Assembly (NCBI RefSeq): GCF_023656745.1
Contig: NZ_JAMOKO010000002.1
Coordinates: 62,001 to 126,000 of the forward strand
Direction: 5' to 3'
Length of the DNA: 64,000 nt
From: Collinsella sp. BG-O-102
GTDB taxonomy: Bacteria > Actinomycetota > Coriobacteriia > Coriobacteriales > Coriobacteriaceae
Part shown: positions 1 to 8,954 of the stretch, piece after piece
How positions within the stretch are numbered: the first letter of the stretch is position 1
Layout: each line of letters opens with the position of its first letter
Notes under the pieces: model-generated
What the model was told of the DNA's origin: nothing
The model's input: only the letters and a program-made list of their open reading frames with translations
The model's database searches: none
Position numbers and translations under genes: made by a program

Positions 1-904
1 ACAGGCACGGACGCACGTTGCCGTCTGCCGTCAGGCGCAGACGGTTGCAGTTCGCGCAAAAATGATTGGACATAGCACTGATAAAGCCCACCGTACCCGC
101 CGCGCCCGGAAAGCGCCAGTAGCGCGCGGGGCCCGCGCCGGCAGGAGCGTCGTTGATGTCGAGCGGTTCAAGCTCGCCCAGTCCCGCCGCGGTGGCCCCG
201 GCATTGATGCGCGCCCGCAGCTCGTCACTCGGCACGGTATCGCTCGCGTCCCACAGCTCGGGATTGAGCGCGGGCGCATGCGGGTCCACAGCGCAATGCG
301 AGCTGGTGCGCTCGTCGCCGATGGGCATGTATTCGATAAAGCGCAGGTGGATAGGGCGGTCGAGCGTGAGCCGCGCGAGGGCCGCCACATCCTGGTTGAG
401 CCGGCGCACCACAACGCAGTTGACCTTAACGGGCTCAAAGCCCCAAGCCAGCGCCGCGTCGATGCCAGCCATGGTCTGCTCGAGCCGACCCAAGCGCGTG
501 ATCTTTCCAAAGAGCGTAGGGTCGAGCGTATCGAGCGAGATGTTGACGCGGTTAAGCCCGGCGTCTTTGAGCTGCGGCGCCAGCTTGGGCAGCAGGGCGC
601 CGTTGGTGGTGAGCGAAATGTCCTCGATCTGCGGAATCGCGCGGATATCACGAATGAGCGGAATAATACGGCGGCTGACCAGCGGCTCGCCGCCCGTCAG
701 GCGTACGCGGCGAATGCCCTCCCCCGCCACCAGGCGCACAAAGCGGGCGATCTCCTCGGCGCTGAGCAGCTCGTCGTGCGCGCGGGGTGCCACGCCATCG
801 GCCGGCATGCAATAGATGCAGCGGAAATTGCACTTGTCGGTAACGGCAATGCGCAGGTAGTTGATGTCGCGGCCAAAACCGTCATGTTGCACGTGCCCGT
901 CCAC
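1..904 (-). CDS. moaA: GTP 3',8-cyclase MoaA (partial, runs off the left edge)
   Basis: Radical-SAM enzyme that converts GTP to 3',8-cyclo-GTP, the first step of molybdenum cofactor synthesis. About 301 codons are present; the family is about 325-330 residues, so only the C-terminal end is missing. Near the N-terminus CNFRCIYC carries the three cysteines of the SAM [4Fe-4S] cluster, followed by LTGGEPL. The visible C-terminal end contains FCANCNRLRLTADG, which holds two cysteines of the second cluster typical of MoaA. The GTG at 904 is chosen because GAGGGGAGGG lies 5-6 bases upstream. No other cofactor gene is visible because the neighbouring DNA is outside the window. Confidence 0.93.
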   Translation of the reverse strand, partial: MDGHVQHDGFGRDINYLRIAVTDKCNFRCIYCMPADGVAPRAHDELLSAEEIARFVRLVAGEGIRRVRLTGGEPLVSRRIIPLIRDIRAIPQIEDISLTTNGALLPKLAPQLKDAGLNRVNISLDTLDPTLFGKITRLGRLEQTMAGIDAALAWGFEPVKVNCVVVRRLNQDVAALARLTLDRPIHLRFIEYMPIGDERTSSHCAVDPHAPALNPELWDASDTVPSDELRARINAGATAAGLGELEPLDINDAPAGAGPARYWRFPGAAGTVGFISAMSNHFCANCNRLRLTADGNVRPCL

Positions 905-1035
905 GCAGCCCTCCCCTCACGCGGCGTTTTATTCTTCGGAAAACATAATACCCCACGAGAGAATCATGCCAACACCCGTACGACAGGACAGGCCACTTCG
1001 AGCAAGACCGGCCTCCCAAGCCCATCCTCAGCACG

Positions 1036-1102
1036 CAAACCATCACAACATTCGATGCTTTTCTCGTTTTTGGCAAAAAACGTTGAATGTTGTGATGGTT
1101 TG
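1036..1102. repeat. Hairpin repeat family 2, copy a
   Basis: Imperfect palindrome of about 67 bp: arms CAAACCATCACAACATTC and GAATGTTGTGATGGTTTG around a loop rich in T and A runs. A second copy in the same orientation lies at 2278-2343, so the two flank the gene at 1140-2177. It may also act as a terminator for that gene. Confidence 0.85.
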
Positions 1103-1139
1103 TCTGCCCACGGCACCCCGTAGAAGGGCCGGAACGCCC

Positions 1140-2177
1140 CTAGAGGCCGCCGTCCCAGTGCCGAATCACGAATTCTCGCAGGTCGTTCTGACGTTTCTGA
1201 AACGCTTCGCTTCGATCGCACTTAAGGCCCATAGCGAGCGCGATGGCGTTCATCGCCCGATGCAATTGCAGCTGATGGGCAAACTGAGTCCCGGTGAGGA
1301 CGATCATCCTAAAGCCCAGCGCGCTCAGCACGGTCATACGCTCCGCATCCGACGCGCTGCGCTGTTTATCAAGATGGTCCGAGCCGTTGTATTCAATCCC
1401 CGTACCGCTCGCAGGCGCATATACGTCGATTTCGAAATACCCGGCCTTCGCGAGATATTTGAACTCGCTGGGAACATTGACCCGATGGTTGAGCTCGATC
1501 TTGGCGTATCCCAGCCCGCCCTGGGAACGTTTTGCTACGATCATGATTGCGGTGGCCGTCTCCATGGGCGACCGCGCGCCATCGTGCACGCGCTTGAGCA
1601 CGGCGGCCGCGCGTATAGCCCCCTGACGAGATCGGTTCTCATTGCAATAAGCATTCAAATCGGCAACGGTATGCCTCTGCCCCATCTCGATATAATCGCC
1701 TGTCGACAGGTGATTCAAATGGTATCGGGCGCAGATTTCGTAGCCATATTCCAGCTGCTCGGGTTCGCTCATCCACGAACCCGCCTGGACAAAGCACATG
1801 ACCTCATCAACCACCAGAAGGCCCTCTGCCACTTCGATAAGATGGCCTGGAGGTACCGGCGCCCCAAACACGTGACACCTAAATCCAGCCGGCGTCGAGC
1901 GCTCAAAATCGAAGTTGACGAGCGTGTCGATATGATCGAGCTCTTCTCGTGGAATACCAAGCGAAACCAGATAGTCGGCAACGATCCCAACTGCCGTTGA
2001 AGCCCTCAGCCCCTTGGCATCGAGTCCCAATTTGGGCAGGCTCGCAATCGGCTCCGCCTCGTTAGCAAGCGAGTCCTCATCGTATAGACTGCTTGCTCTC
2101 GAGAGCGGCTCGGACGGACGTGCCACGTTGTGGTACAGCCAGGCAGTCTTATGGGACAGGACGATCGGCAGGTCCAT
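1140..2177 (-). CDS. Putative DUF559/Vsr-like nuclease-fold protein
   Basis: 345-residue protein of unknown role. The C-terminal third resembles the DUF559 group of PD-(D/E)XK nucleases: an acidic-xxx-Pro stretch (EIDVYAP), then IEYNGSDH, then a D-x-x-R helix (DAERMTVLSALGF) and a closing MIVLT strand. The N-terminal two thirds resemble the long variable leaders of AbiEi-like antitoxin or nuclease proteins in this class, but I recognise no firm domain. The ATG at 2177 has GGAGGG just upstream. It stands alone between two copies of the same hairpin repeat, which suggests a cassette gained as a unit. No signal peptide or membrane segment is visible. Function is not assigned. Confidence 0.6.
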   Translation of the reverse strand: MDLPIVLSHKTAWLYHNVARPSEPLSRASSLYDEDSLANEAEPIASLPKLGLDAKGLRASTAVGIVADYLVSLGIPREELDHIDTLVNFDFERSTPAGFRCHVFGAPVPPGHLIEVAEGLLVVDEVMCFVQAGSWMSEPEQLEYGYEICARYHLNHLSTGDYIEMGQRHTVADLNAYCNENRSRQGAIRAAAVLKRVHDGARSPMETATAIMIVAKRSQGGLGYAKIELNHRVNVPSEFKYLAKAGYFEIDVYAPASGTGIEYNGSDHLDKQRSASDAERMTVLSALGFRMIVLTGTQFAHQLQLHRAMNAIALAMGLKCDRSEAFQKRQNDLREFVIRHWDGGL

Positions 2178-2277
2178 GAGCCCTCCAATGGAGTCGGATA
2201 ACCAACCTTATTCCCCTGCCCACGGGTCCGCACACCCTCATGCGCAAGAAAGCGGTTCCACCCGGTCGAGTGGCAGA

Positions 2278-2343
2278 AAAACCATCACAACATTCGATGC
2301 TTTTCCCGATTTTGGCAAAAAACGTCGAATGTTGTGGTGGTTT
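2278..2343. repeat. Hairpin repeat family 2, copy b
   Basis: Second copy of the palindrome seen at 1036-1102, nearly identical in arms and loop and in the same orientation. Arms are AACCATCACAACATTCGA and TCGAATGTTGTGGTGGTT with one mismatch. It lies about 50 bp past the stop of the ABC exporter gene and may help end that transcript. Confidence 0.85.
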
Positions 2344-2392
2344 GAGGCGAGGTGAGGGGCACGGAGGGATCAAAGCATCGTGCTCGAACGGG

Positions 2393-4291
2393 TTAATCCA
2401 ACTCTTTTAAGCCATGCGCCAGCTGCCAGTACTCGCCGTGCTGGGCGAGCAGCTCTTCGTGCGTGCCGCGCTCGATGATGCGGCCGTGTTCGAGGACCAT
2501 GATGGCGTCGGCGTCGCGGACAGTGGACAGGCGGTGCGCGATCATAAACGTGGTGCGACCGCGCATGATGCGGTCCATACCGCGCTCGATGAGCTTTTCG
2601 GTACGCGTGTCAATGGAGCTCGTGGCCTCGTCCAGGATGAGCACCGGCGGATCGGCGACGGCCACGCGCGCGATGGCGAGCAGCTGACGCTGACCCTGCG
2701 ACAGGTTGGCGCCGTCGGCCGTGACCGGTGTGTCGTAGCCCCGCGGCAGGCGGCGGATAAACGAGTCGGCGCAGGCGGCCTCGGCAGCGGCGCGCACCTC
2801 CTCGTCGGTCGCGTCGAGCTTGCCAAAGCGGATGTTCTGCGCAATGGTGCCGCTAAACAGGTGCGTGTCCTGCAGCACAATGCCGAGCGACCCGCGCAGG
2901 CTGGCCTTGGCAATGTGCTTGACGTCGATGCCGTCGTACGTGATCTCGCCGTCATCGACCTCGTAGAAGCGGTTGATGAGGTTGGTGATGGTCGTCTTGC
3001 CGGCACCCGTGGAGCCCACAAACGCGATCTTTTGCCCCGGCTTGGCAAACAGGTTGAGGTCCGTGAGCACGCGGGTGCCCGGCACGTAGGAAAAATCCAC
3101 GGCATGGAAGCGCACGTCGCCGGCAAGCGGGACCAAACCGCACGTGAGCTCGGTGCCGTCGGCAGCCACCGCGCGGCCCGACTCATCAACGGCTGCCACA
3201 TCATGCAAATGCCCGTACGTGCCCACGCCCTGGCCCTCGGGAATCTTCCACGCCCACGCGGCGTCGCCCGTCTGCACCAGCTCCACGCAGCCCTCGTCCA
3301 CCTCGGGCTCAAGGTCCATGGCGGCAAACAGGCGCTCGGCACCGGCCAGCGCGTTGAGCAAGAAGTTGCCCAGCTGCGTAAACTGGTTGATGGGCATGGC
3401 CGCCTGGCGCACAAAGACCAGGTAGCTCGCGAGCGCGCCCACGTCGGCAAGTCCCTTGATGCAGAGCATGCCGCCCGCCACGGCAACGATGGCGTAGTTG
3501 ACGTAGCCGATCACCACGGTCATGGGCACCATTGAGTTGGCATAGCTCACGGCGGCGGTGCCGGTGCGGCGAAGCTCGTCGTTGCGGCAGGTGAAGCCGG
3601 CGACATTCGCCGCCTCGCGGTTAAAGACCTTGATGACCTTTTGGCCCGAGACCATCTCTTCGATATATCCATCCAGGTCGCCAAGCGATGCCTGCTGGGC
3701 GGCAAAGAAACGCTTAGAGCGCGCGCCCGAGTAGCGCGCATACAGCACAATGGCCGCATCGCACACGAGCGTGATAATCGTGAGCTGCCAGTTAAGGATG
3801 ATGAGCATGGCCGTGGTGCCCACAACCTGAATGGCGGCCTGAATCACGTTGGCAAAGCTGTTGTTGAGCGCCTCGGAGACGGTGTCGACGTCGTTGGTGA
3901 AAAAACTCATGATGTCGCCCGAGCGCGTGCTGTCAAAATAACTGAGCGGCAGCGTCTGGATGTGCGCGAACAGGTCGCGGCGAATATCGGACACCACGCG
4001 TTGGGCCGCGCGCACCATGATCTGTGAGTAGCCCAGGGCCGAGAGCACGCCCGCGGCGTAGATGATCGCCGTCAGGATAACCTGCTTGGCAAGCAGTTCC
4101 TCCCCGCCCGTGGCCAAACCGTTAACGATGGGACGCACCATGTAGGTGCCGACGAGGCTCGCAATGGCGGCGACGGAGGCGAGCACGCCCACCGCAAGCA
4201 GCGAGAACTTGGCATGCCCCATGTAGGAGAGCAAGCGGCGCACAGTGCGCTTGAGGTCGGCCGGGCGTGCTTGGGCTGCGGTCTTAGGCAC
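2393..4291 (-). CDS. ABC exporter subunit with canonical ATP site (heterodimer partner B)
   Basis: 632-residue half transporter: six membrane segments in roughly the first 330 residues, then a nucleotide-binding domain with Walker A GSTGAGKT, signature LSQGQ and Walker B VLILDEATSS carrying the catalytic Glu. An unusual insertion of about 60 residues (TGDAAWAWKIPEGQG region) lies between membrane and ATPase parts. The GTG at 4291 has AGGGGGTGA 5 bases upstream. It overlaps the stop of the upstream ABC gene by 8 bp, so the two are translationally coupled. The pair resembles heterodimeric multidrug exporters (LmrCD/BmrCD type); the substrate cannot be told. A longer frame upstream is an out-of-frame extension over the partner gene. 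Confidence 0.88.
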   Translation of the reverse strand: MPKTAAQARPADLKRTVRRLLSYMGHAKFSLLAVGVLASVAAIASLVGTYMVRPIVNGLATGGEELLAKQVILTAIIYAAGVLSALGYSQIMVRAAQRVVSDIRRDLFAHIQTLPLSYFDSTRSGDIMSFFTNDVDTVSEALNNSFANVIQAAIQVVGTTAMLIILNWQLTIITLVCDAAIVLYARYSGARSKRFFAAQQASLGDLDGYIEEMVSGQKVIKVFNREAANVAGFTCRNDELRRTGTAAVSYANSMVPMTVVIGYVNYAIVAVAGGMLCIKGLADVGALASYLVFVRQAAMPINQFTQLGNFLLNALAGAERLFAAMDLEPEVDEGCVELVQTGDAAWAWKIPEGQGVGTYGHLHDVAAVDESGRAVAADGTELTCGLVPLAGDVRFHAVDFSYVPGTRVLTDLNLFAKPGQKIAFVGSTGAGKTTITNLINRFYEVDDGEITYDGIDVKHIAKASLRGSLGIVLQDTHLFSGTIAQNIRFGKLDATDEEVRAAAEAACADSFIRRLPRGYDTPVTADGANLSQGQRQLLAIARVAVADPPVLILDEATSSIDTRTEKLIERGMDRIMRGRTTFMIAHRLSTVRDADAIMVLEHGRIIERGTHEELLAQHGEYWQLAHGLKELD

Positions 4292-6113
4292 GGCGCTCAC
4301 CCCCTTCCAAGGGTGATCCGCATGCGACGGAGGAAAACGGATCATTCGCGCAACCATCGTCGTTGCCATCGCCGGCGTCCGCGTTCCCCGCAAACTCCAT
4401 CTGCGAGGCGTAAATCTCCTGGTATATGTTGTCGCCCGCCAGCAGTTCCTCGTGCGTGCCCACGCCGTGGACACGACCGTCGTCCAGCACCACAATGCGA
4501 TCGGCATCCATGACACTCGCGATGCGCTGGGCGATGATGAGCACGGTCGTATCGGAAATCCGGGCGATGTGCTCGCGAATCTTAGCGTCGGTCGCCATAT
4601 CGACCGCGCTGGTGGAGTCATCAAAAATGAGCACGCGCGGATGCTTGAGCAGCGTGCGCGCGATGCACAGGCGTTGCTTCTGGCCACCCGAGACACCGGC
4701 GCCGCCTTGGCCCAACTCGCCGTCCAGCCCGCCGATGCGATCAAGGAACTCGTCCACGCACGCCGCGCGGCAAGCCGCGAGGAGCTCATCGTCCGACGCC
4801 TGCGGATTGCCCCACTGCAGGTTCTCGCGCACGGTACCCGTAAACAGCACATTCTTTTGCAGCACAATGCCCACAGCGTCGCGCAAGGCGGCGAGGTCGT
4901 AGTCGCGCACGTCGTGTCCGCCCACAAGCACGGCGCCTTCGGTAGCGTCGTACAGGCGCGCAATCAGCTGCACAAGTGAGCTCTTGCCCGAGCCCGTGCC
5001 GCCGAGGATGCCCACCGTCGAGCCGCTCTCGATGCGAAGGTCGATATGCTCGAGCACATCCTCGGCTGCATCCGCGCGGTATTTAAAGGAAACGTCGCGA
5101 AACTCGATACTGCCGTCCGCTGGCGCCGCAATCGCGAGGTCTCCCGCGGGGTTGGCGATAAAGGGCTCCTCATCGAGCACCTCGGCGATACGGCCCACAC
5201 TCGTAAGAGCGCGCGTGAGCAGCAAAAACACGTTGGAAATCATCATGAGCGAATTCATGATCAGCAGCACGTAGCTCATAAAGCCTGTGAGCGAGCCCAC
5301 GCCCAGCTTGCCGGCGAGAATCATGCGGCCGCCAATCCACAGGATGGAGAGCGCAGCCACGTACATCGACAGCTGAAACACCGGCAGGTTGAGCACCGCG
5401 CTGCCAAAGGTCTTTGTCGCAGTGCCGGCGAGCTCGGTATTGACGGTGTCGAACTTGGCCTCCTCGTGCTCGGCACGCACATACGCCTTGACGGCACGCA
5501 CGGCGGTGAGGTCTTCCTGTACCACGCCGTTGAGGTGGTCCATCGAGGTCTGGAGTTGGCGGTAGAGCGGACTGACGCGATAGGTGATGGCGCCCAGTAC
5601 GATTGCCAGCACGGGCAAGATGATCGCAAAGACGGTGGCGAGCGGGCGCGACAGCATCAGCGCGTAGATAAGGCCGACGATAAGCGTCACCGGGCCGCGC
5701 ACCATAGGGCGAAAGCCGTTGCCCACAGCATTTTGGATAACGGTGATGTCCGTGGTCATGCGGGTGACGAGCGAGCTGGCGTCGTAGTTGTCCAGGTTAC
5801 CAAAAGCGAGCGTCTGAATCTTTTTGTACTCGGCCTCGCGCAGGTTAGCGCCTAGGCCCGAGGCAACGCGGGCGGACGTGCAGGCATAACCCAAGCCCAG
5901 TACCAGCGAAAGCGCAGCGCACACCAGCATGTACGCGCCCTGCAGCAGCATGTAGTTGATATCACCCGCAGGCACGCCCACATCGATGATGTTGGCCATG
6001 ATGACCGGGATAAACAGCTCGAGCACCGTCTCGACCGACACAAAGAACACGCCGAGGATGGCATCGCGACGGTATGCCCCTAGATAGGAAAACAGTATTT
6101 TGAGATTGCGCAC
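4284..6113 (-). CDS. ABC exporter subunit with degenerate ATP site (heterodimer partner A)
   Basis: 609-residue half transporter with an N-terminal six-segment membrane domain and a C-terminal ATPase: Walker A GGTGSGKS, signature VSGGQKQR and Walker B VLIFDDSTSAVD. The residue after the Walker B Asp is Asp instead of the catalytic Glu, which is the hallmark of the degenerate subunit of heterodimeric exporters. The downstream gene has the canonical site. The start is a GTG at 6113 with a weak purine-rich site upstream. The C-terminal tail (about 35 residues rich in Asp, Gly and Asn) is unusual. It is the first gene of a two-gene operon transcribed away from the MATE exporter gene. Confidence 0.88.
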   Translation of the reverse strand: MRNLKILFSYLGAYRRDAILGVFFVSVETVLELFIPVIMANIIDVGVPAGDINYMLLQGAYMLVCAALSLVLGLGYACTSARVASGLGANLREAEYKKIQTLAFGNLDNYDASSLVTRMTTDITVIQNAVGNGFRPMVRGPVTLIVGLIYALMLSRPLATVFAIILPVLAIVLGAITYRVSPLYRQLQTSMDHLNGVVQEDLTAVRAVKAYVRAEHEEAKFDTVNTELAGTATKTFGSAVLNLPVFQLSMYVAALSILWIGGRMILAGKLGVGSLTGFMSYVLLIMNSLMMISNVFLLLTRALTSVGRIAEVLDEEPFIANPAGDLAIAAPADGSIEFRDVSFKYRADAAEDVLEHIDLRIESGSTVGILGGTGSGKSSLVQLIARLYDATEGAVLVGGHDVRDYDLAALRDAVGIVLQKNVLFTGTVRENLQWGNPQASDDELLAACRAACVDEFLDRIGGLDGELGQGGAGVSGGQKQRLCIARTLLKHPRVLIFDDSTSAVDMATDAKIREHIARISDTTVLIIAQRIASVMDADRIVVLDDGRVHGVGTHEELLAGDNIYQEIYASQMEFAGNADAGDGNDDGCANDPFSSVACGSPLEGGERRA

Positions 6114-6167
6114 GCAGGTTCAACCCCCATCAAACGTTGTTCGCAAACGCACGTATTATTGCGCGCC

Positions 6168-6336
6168 GAATAATGGTGTCAAGTATTCCGAAATCGTTTT
6201 CTGCAAGGTTAGCGCCGGCGGCGAGTTCTCGTGATGTGTGTCCATATTCACTCGGAATAATGGTGCGCGAGACTTTTTCGCTCCGGCGTCAACACAAACC
6301 TTGACTCTACAATCGTTGTAGGGTTTTCACTACACT
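6168..6336. promoter_or_regulatory. Divergent control region between ABC and MATE exporters
   Basis: The 258-bp gap holds a 15-bp inverted repeat CTACAATCGTTGTAG at 6307-6321, right after a TTGACT box at 6301, which looks like a repressor site in the MATE promoter. GAATAATGGTG occurs twice as a direct repeat (6168-6178 and 6255-6265). No regulator gene is adjacent, so the protein that binds is unknown. Confidence 0.45.
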
Positions 6337-6371
6337 GGTACGTAAACAAACCCAGCCAGAAAGCCCCGCCC

Positions 6372-7718
6372 ATGGAACACGACCTCACACGCGGCAATGT
6401 CCTTAAGACCATCGCGGTCTTTGCCCTGCCCTATATGCTCTCGTACTTTTTGCAGATGCTCTACGGCATGGCCGACCTGTACATGATGGGGCAGTTTAGC
6501 GGCGCCGCCGGTATCACCGCCGTGGGCAATGGCGCGCAGACGCTCTATATCATTACCGTGACGCTCGTGGGCCTGGCCATGGGAACGACGGTGATCGTCG
6601 GCCACGCCGTGGGCTCGCGCCGCTTCGACCGCGCCGAGACCGCCATCGGCAATACCATCACGCTCTTTATGGGCGTCTCGGTGGTGCTGGCCGCTGTCCT
6701 GCTTGCATTGTGTCCGCAGATTGTGGCACTCATTGGCACGCCGGCCGAGGCGGTCGAAGGAACCGCCGCCTACCTGCGCATCTGCTTTGTCGGCATTCCG
6801 TTTATCGCCGCATACAACATCCTCTCGGCCATCTTTCGCGGGCTGGGCGATTCGCGCTCGCCCATGTACGTGATCGGCGTGGCATGCATCATCAACATCG
6901 CGCTCGACTTTCTATTTATCGGCCACATGGGACTCGGCCCCGTGGGTGCGGCGCTCGGCACGGTAACCGCCCAGACGGCAAGCGTTGCCCTCGCGCTCGT
7001 GTGGCTCAAGAGCCGTCGCACGAACATCCACGTTAAGCGTAGCGACCTGCGCCCCCAGCCCGAGGTGCTCGGCAGCATTCTTAAGATCGGCGTGCCCGTG
7101 GCCGTGCAGGACGGCTGCATCCAGGTGGCGTTTATGTTCATCACCGTCATTGCCAACCACCGAGGGCTCGTCGACGCTGCCGCCGTGGGCCTGGCCGAAA
7201 AGATGATCAGCTTTTTGTTCATTGTGCCGAGTTCCATGGGCGCTACCGTCAGTGCACTCACGGCGCAAAACGCCGGCGCGGGCAAGGGCGACCGTGCACG
7301 TCAGGTGCTCAAAGACGCCATGACGATCTCGGTGGTGTACGGCTGTCTGATCACGGTGCTGATGTGGCTAGTGGCGCCGGCGTTTATCGGCTTTTTTGCC
7401 AAGGACGCCGCGGTAGTCGCGGCCGGCACCGGCTATATGCGCAGCTATATTTTCGACGCGATTTTTGCCGGCATCCACATTTGCTTTAGCGGCTTTTTCG
7501 CTGCGTATGGCAAGAGCTACATCGGCTTTGCGCACAACGTACTAGCCGTGGCGCTCATTCGCGTGCCGGGCGCGTGGCTGCTGTCGAACGCCTATTCCGA
7601 CACGCTGTTTCCCATGGGCATCGCCTCGCCGTGCGGATCGATTTTGTCGGCGGTCATCTGTGTTGTCGCGTTTACCGTGCTCAACCGGCGCGGGGCTTTT
7701 GACAAGTTGGCAGCGTAG
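6372..7718 (+). CDS. MATE family efflux transporter
   Basis: 448-residue multidrug/toxic compound extrusion protein with twelve predicted membrane segments in two homologous halves. It opens with a short charged N-terminus followed by FALPYMLSYFLQMLYGMADLYMMGQ, the usual MATE first helix with its P-x-x-x-x-x-x-x-L pattern. Internal motifs such as GNGAQTLY and the second-half QNAGAGKGDRARQ match the family. Members expel cationic drugs or metabolites using Na+ or H+. It is divergent from the ABC exporter genes with a palindromic operator candidate upstream, so both exporters may answer to the same signal. The ribosome site is weak (AGAAAG). Confidence 0.88.
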   Translation: MEHDLTRGNVLKTIAVFALPYMLSYFLQMLYGMADLYMMGQFSGAAGITAVGNGAQTLYIITVTLVGLAMGTTVIVGHAVGSRRFDRAETAIGNTITLFMGVSVVLAAVLLALCPQIVALIGTPAEAVEGTAAYLRICFVGIPFIAAYNILSAIFRGLGDSRSPMYVIGVACIINIALDFLFIGHMGLGPVGAALGTVTAQTASVALALVWLKSRRTNIHVKRSDLRPQPEVLGSILKIGVPVAVQDGCIQVAFMFITVIANHRGLVDAAAVGLAEKMISFLFIVPSSMGATVSALTAQNAGAGKGDRARQVLKDAMTISVVYGCLITVLMWLVAPAFIGFFAKDAAVVAAGTGYMRSYIFDAIFAGIHICFSGFFAAYGKSYIGFAHNVLAVALIRVPGAWLLSNAYSDTLFPMGIASPCGSILSAVICVVAFTVLNRRGAFDKLAA

Positions 7719-7720
7719 CG

Positions 7721-7816
7721 GGGCAACGTGAGATTGCCCTGATCGACGACATCATCAGCGACGATCCCACAACCTACGTGACGCAGATCACGGTGCCGGT
7801 TGCCCCGTCCAAATAA
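7721..7816 (+). pseudogene. C-terminal remnant of an unknown protein (copy 1)
   Basis: An open stretch with no start codon ends in EIALIDDIISDDPTTYVTQI...APSK-stop. A related tail ending in ATYMTRIMLPATTPK-stop lies at 9063-9149. The style resembles the extreme C-terminus of a LacI-type regulator, but this is a guess. It looks like the tail of a lost gene. Confidence 0.35.
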
Positions 7817-7858
7817 GAACTGCCCAGAAAACGTTCGGCTGAAAGCAGAATCTTGACG

Positions 7859-8100
7859 TTATAGGCCATATTTTGCCTCAAGGTCATCGAGAGCCTCAAA
7901 GGCATCACGCGCCATGCCAGCAGTACGCTCCCGCTCGGCCACAGCTATACGAGCCATCAGACGAGCCTTAGCCTGTTCCTGAACCATGAAGTCATAGTCT
8001 TCAGATCGAAGTACAACAAATTTGCTATAGCCGTTTTTTGTAACAGTCACTGGACCAGGAGCCTCCCAACAAGCTCGCCAAACGCCGGGGACAATCCCCG
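7859..8100 (-). pseudogene. Phd/YefM antitoxin remnant, N-terminus lost
   Basis: The readable part (PVTVTKNGYSKFVVLRSEDYDFM then a long helix ending LEAKYGL-stop) matches the second half of Phd/YefM antitoxins, including the TKNGYSKFVV strand. The DNA-binding N-terminal part (about 25 residues) is not present in frame: upstream codons give no antitoxin-like sequence and no ATG with a ribosome site. It could start at a GTG before TVTKNG as a 63-residue peptide. No toxin partner of its own is seen; the gene sits just past the PIN toxin and may be left from an older module. Confidence 0.5.
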
Positions 8101-8111
8101 ATATGGCGGTT

Positions 8112-8534
8112 TTACTCCTCCGGAATCGGAAACGCACGGATGAACTCTGCAGGCGAGAAGGTCTTGATGGTCGAGCGCACAAAAGCGGCGCGGTCACGCG
8201 TGATGATAAAGTCCACGCCGGCACGCTCGGCCATCGCACGGATACAGCCGTCCTCAAAGTCCGGCTCATCGGAATAGGCGGAGGTAAAACAAGCTTCTTG
8301 GTCGAGAGGCTCTACCGAGTAGCTCTTAAGACAGTCGCGCACTACCTCGCGGGCGCGCGCCTCGTCTGTCTGTTTAGTGAGAATGTAGTACGCGTCCTTG
8401 AGAGAGCAGGCCGAAACAACACCCTCGATAAGTCCCACGTCAACGAGCCCCTTGATCGTTTGCGCCGCTGCGTGCTCCAGCCGGCCCGGAAGCACGCAAT
8501 CGAGCAGAAAGTTGGTATCAAGAAATGCCCTCAT
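8112..8534 (-). CDS. PIN-domain toxin (VapC-like ribonuclease)
   Basis: 140-residue PIN-fold protein, a likely sequence-specific ribonuclease toxin. It starts MRAFLDTNFLLD, with the first catalytic Asp, has a central acidic patch SDEPDFEDGCI and ends with DFIITRDRAAF, the last acidic strand of the PIN_3 group. The start codon overlaps the stop of the upstream antitoxin gene by 4 bp (ATGA), so translation is coupled. Length and order (antitoxin first) are normal for a type II module. The RNA target cannot be predicted. Confidence 0.85.
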   Translation of the reverse strand: MRAFLDTNFLLDCVLPGRLEHAAAQTIKGLVDVGLIEGVVSACSLKDAYYILTKQTDEARAREVVRDCLKSYSVEPLDQEACFTSAYSDEPDFEDGCIRAMAERAGVDFIITRDRAAFVRSTIKTFSPAEFIRAFPIPEE

Positions 8535-8923
8535 AGGTAGCGCTCCCTCGCGACGCGCTTTTCATCTTCAACCGTCATCGTATCGAGCGGCGTTCCCTTT
8601 GGCATGTTAGCCACGATATCGAGATACTCCTGGTAGTCCTCATTCTCCGCGAGCATCTCACGGATCTCCTTCCAGGTGATCTTGGGATGCCACATCGTAC
8701 CCACGTCGCGCTTGGGCTTGTCCGTGCCGCACGCCGGCTTTGCGCCCCCACGCTCCTGAGCAGCGTCATATTCCACCGCAACGGGGCTTTCATAGTCGAG
8801 CGGCACGATCTTGAACAACGGCTTGCTCCGCTTGAAGACCACAACCTCCTCGCCATCATTGGCAACCCTTTCGGCCACCTGCGTAAGGTTTTGGCGCAGT
8901 TCCGAAAACGCGACGGTAACCAT
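8531..8923 (-). CDS. Phd/YefM-type antitoxin
   Basis: 130-residue protein. The first 45 residues (MVTVAFSELRQNLTQVAERV...VVVFKRSKPLFKIVPLD) are a standard Phd/YefM DNA-binding fold. The longer C-terminal part, with an Asp/Glu-rich stretch, would wrap and neutralise the PIN toxin encoded next. The ATG at 8923 is chosen over one six codons upstream because AGAGGAG lies 5 bases before it. It probably represses its own promoter, where TTAACA-type repeats lie upstream. It overlaps the toxin gene by 4 bp. Confidence 0.85.
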   Translation of the reverse strand: MVTVAFSELRQNLTQVAERVANDGEEVVVFKRSKPLFKIVPLDYESPVAVEYDAAQERGGAKPACGTDKPKRDVGTMWHPKITWKEIREMLAENEDYQEYLDIVANMPKGTPLDTMTVEDEKRVARERYL

Positions 8924-8954
8924 AACTGCTCCTCTCAACATATATCTTTACTGC

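Noticed and set aside
4292-4963. N-terminal extension of the second ABC gene by about 220 codons
   Set aside because: It overlaps the coding end of the first ABC gene in another frame. The GTG at 4291 with a good ribosome site gives the normal half-transporter length.
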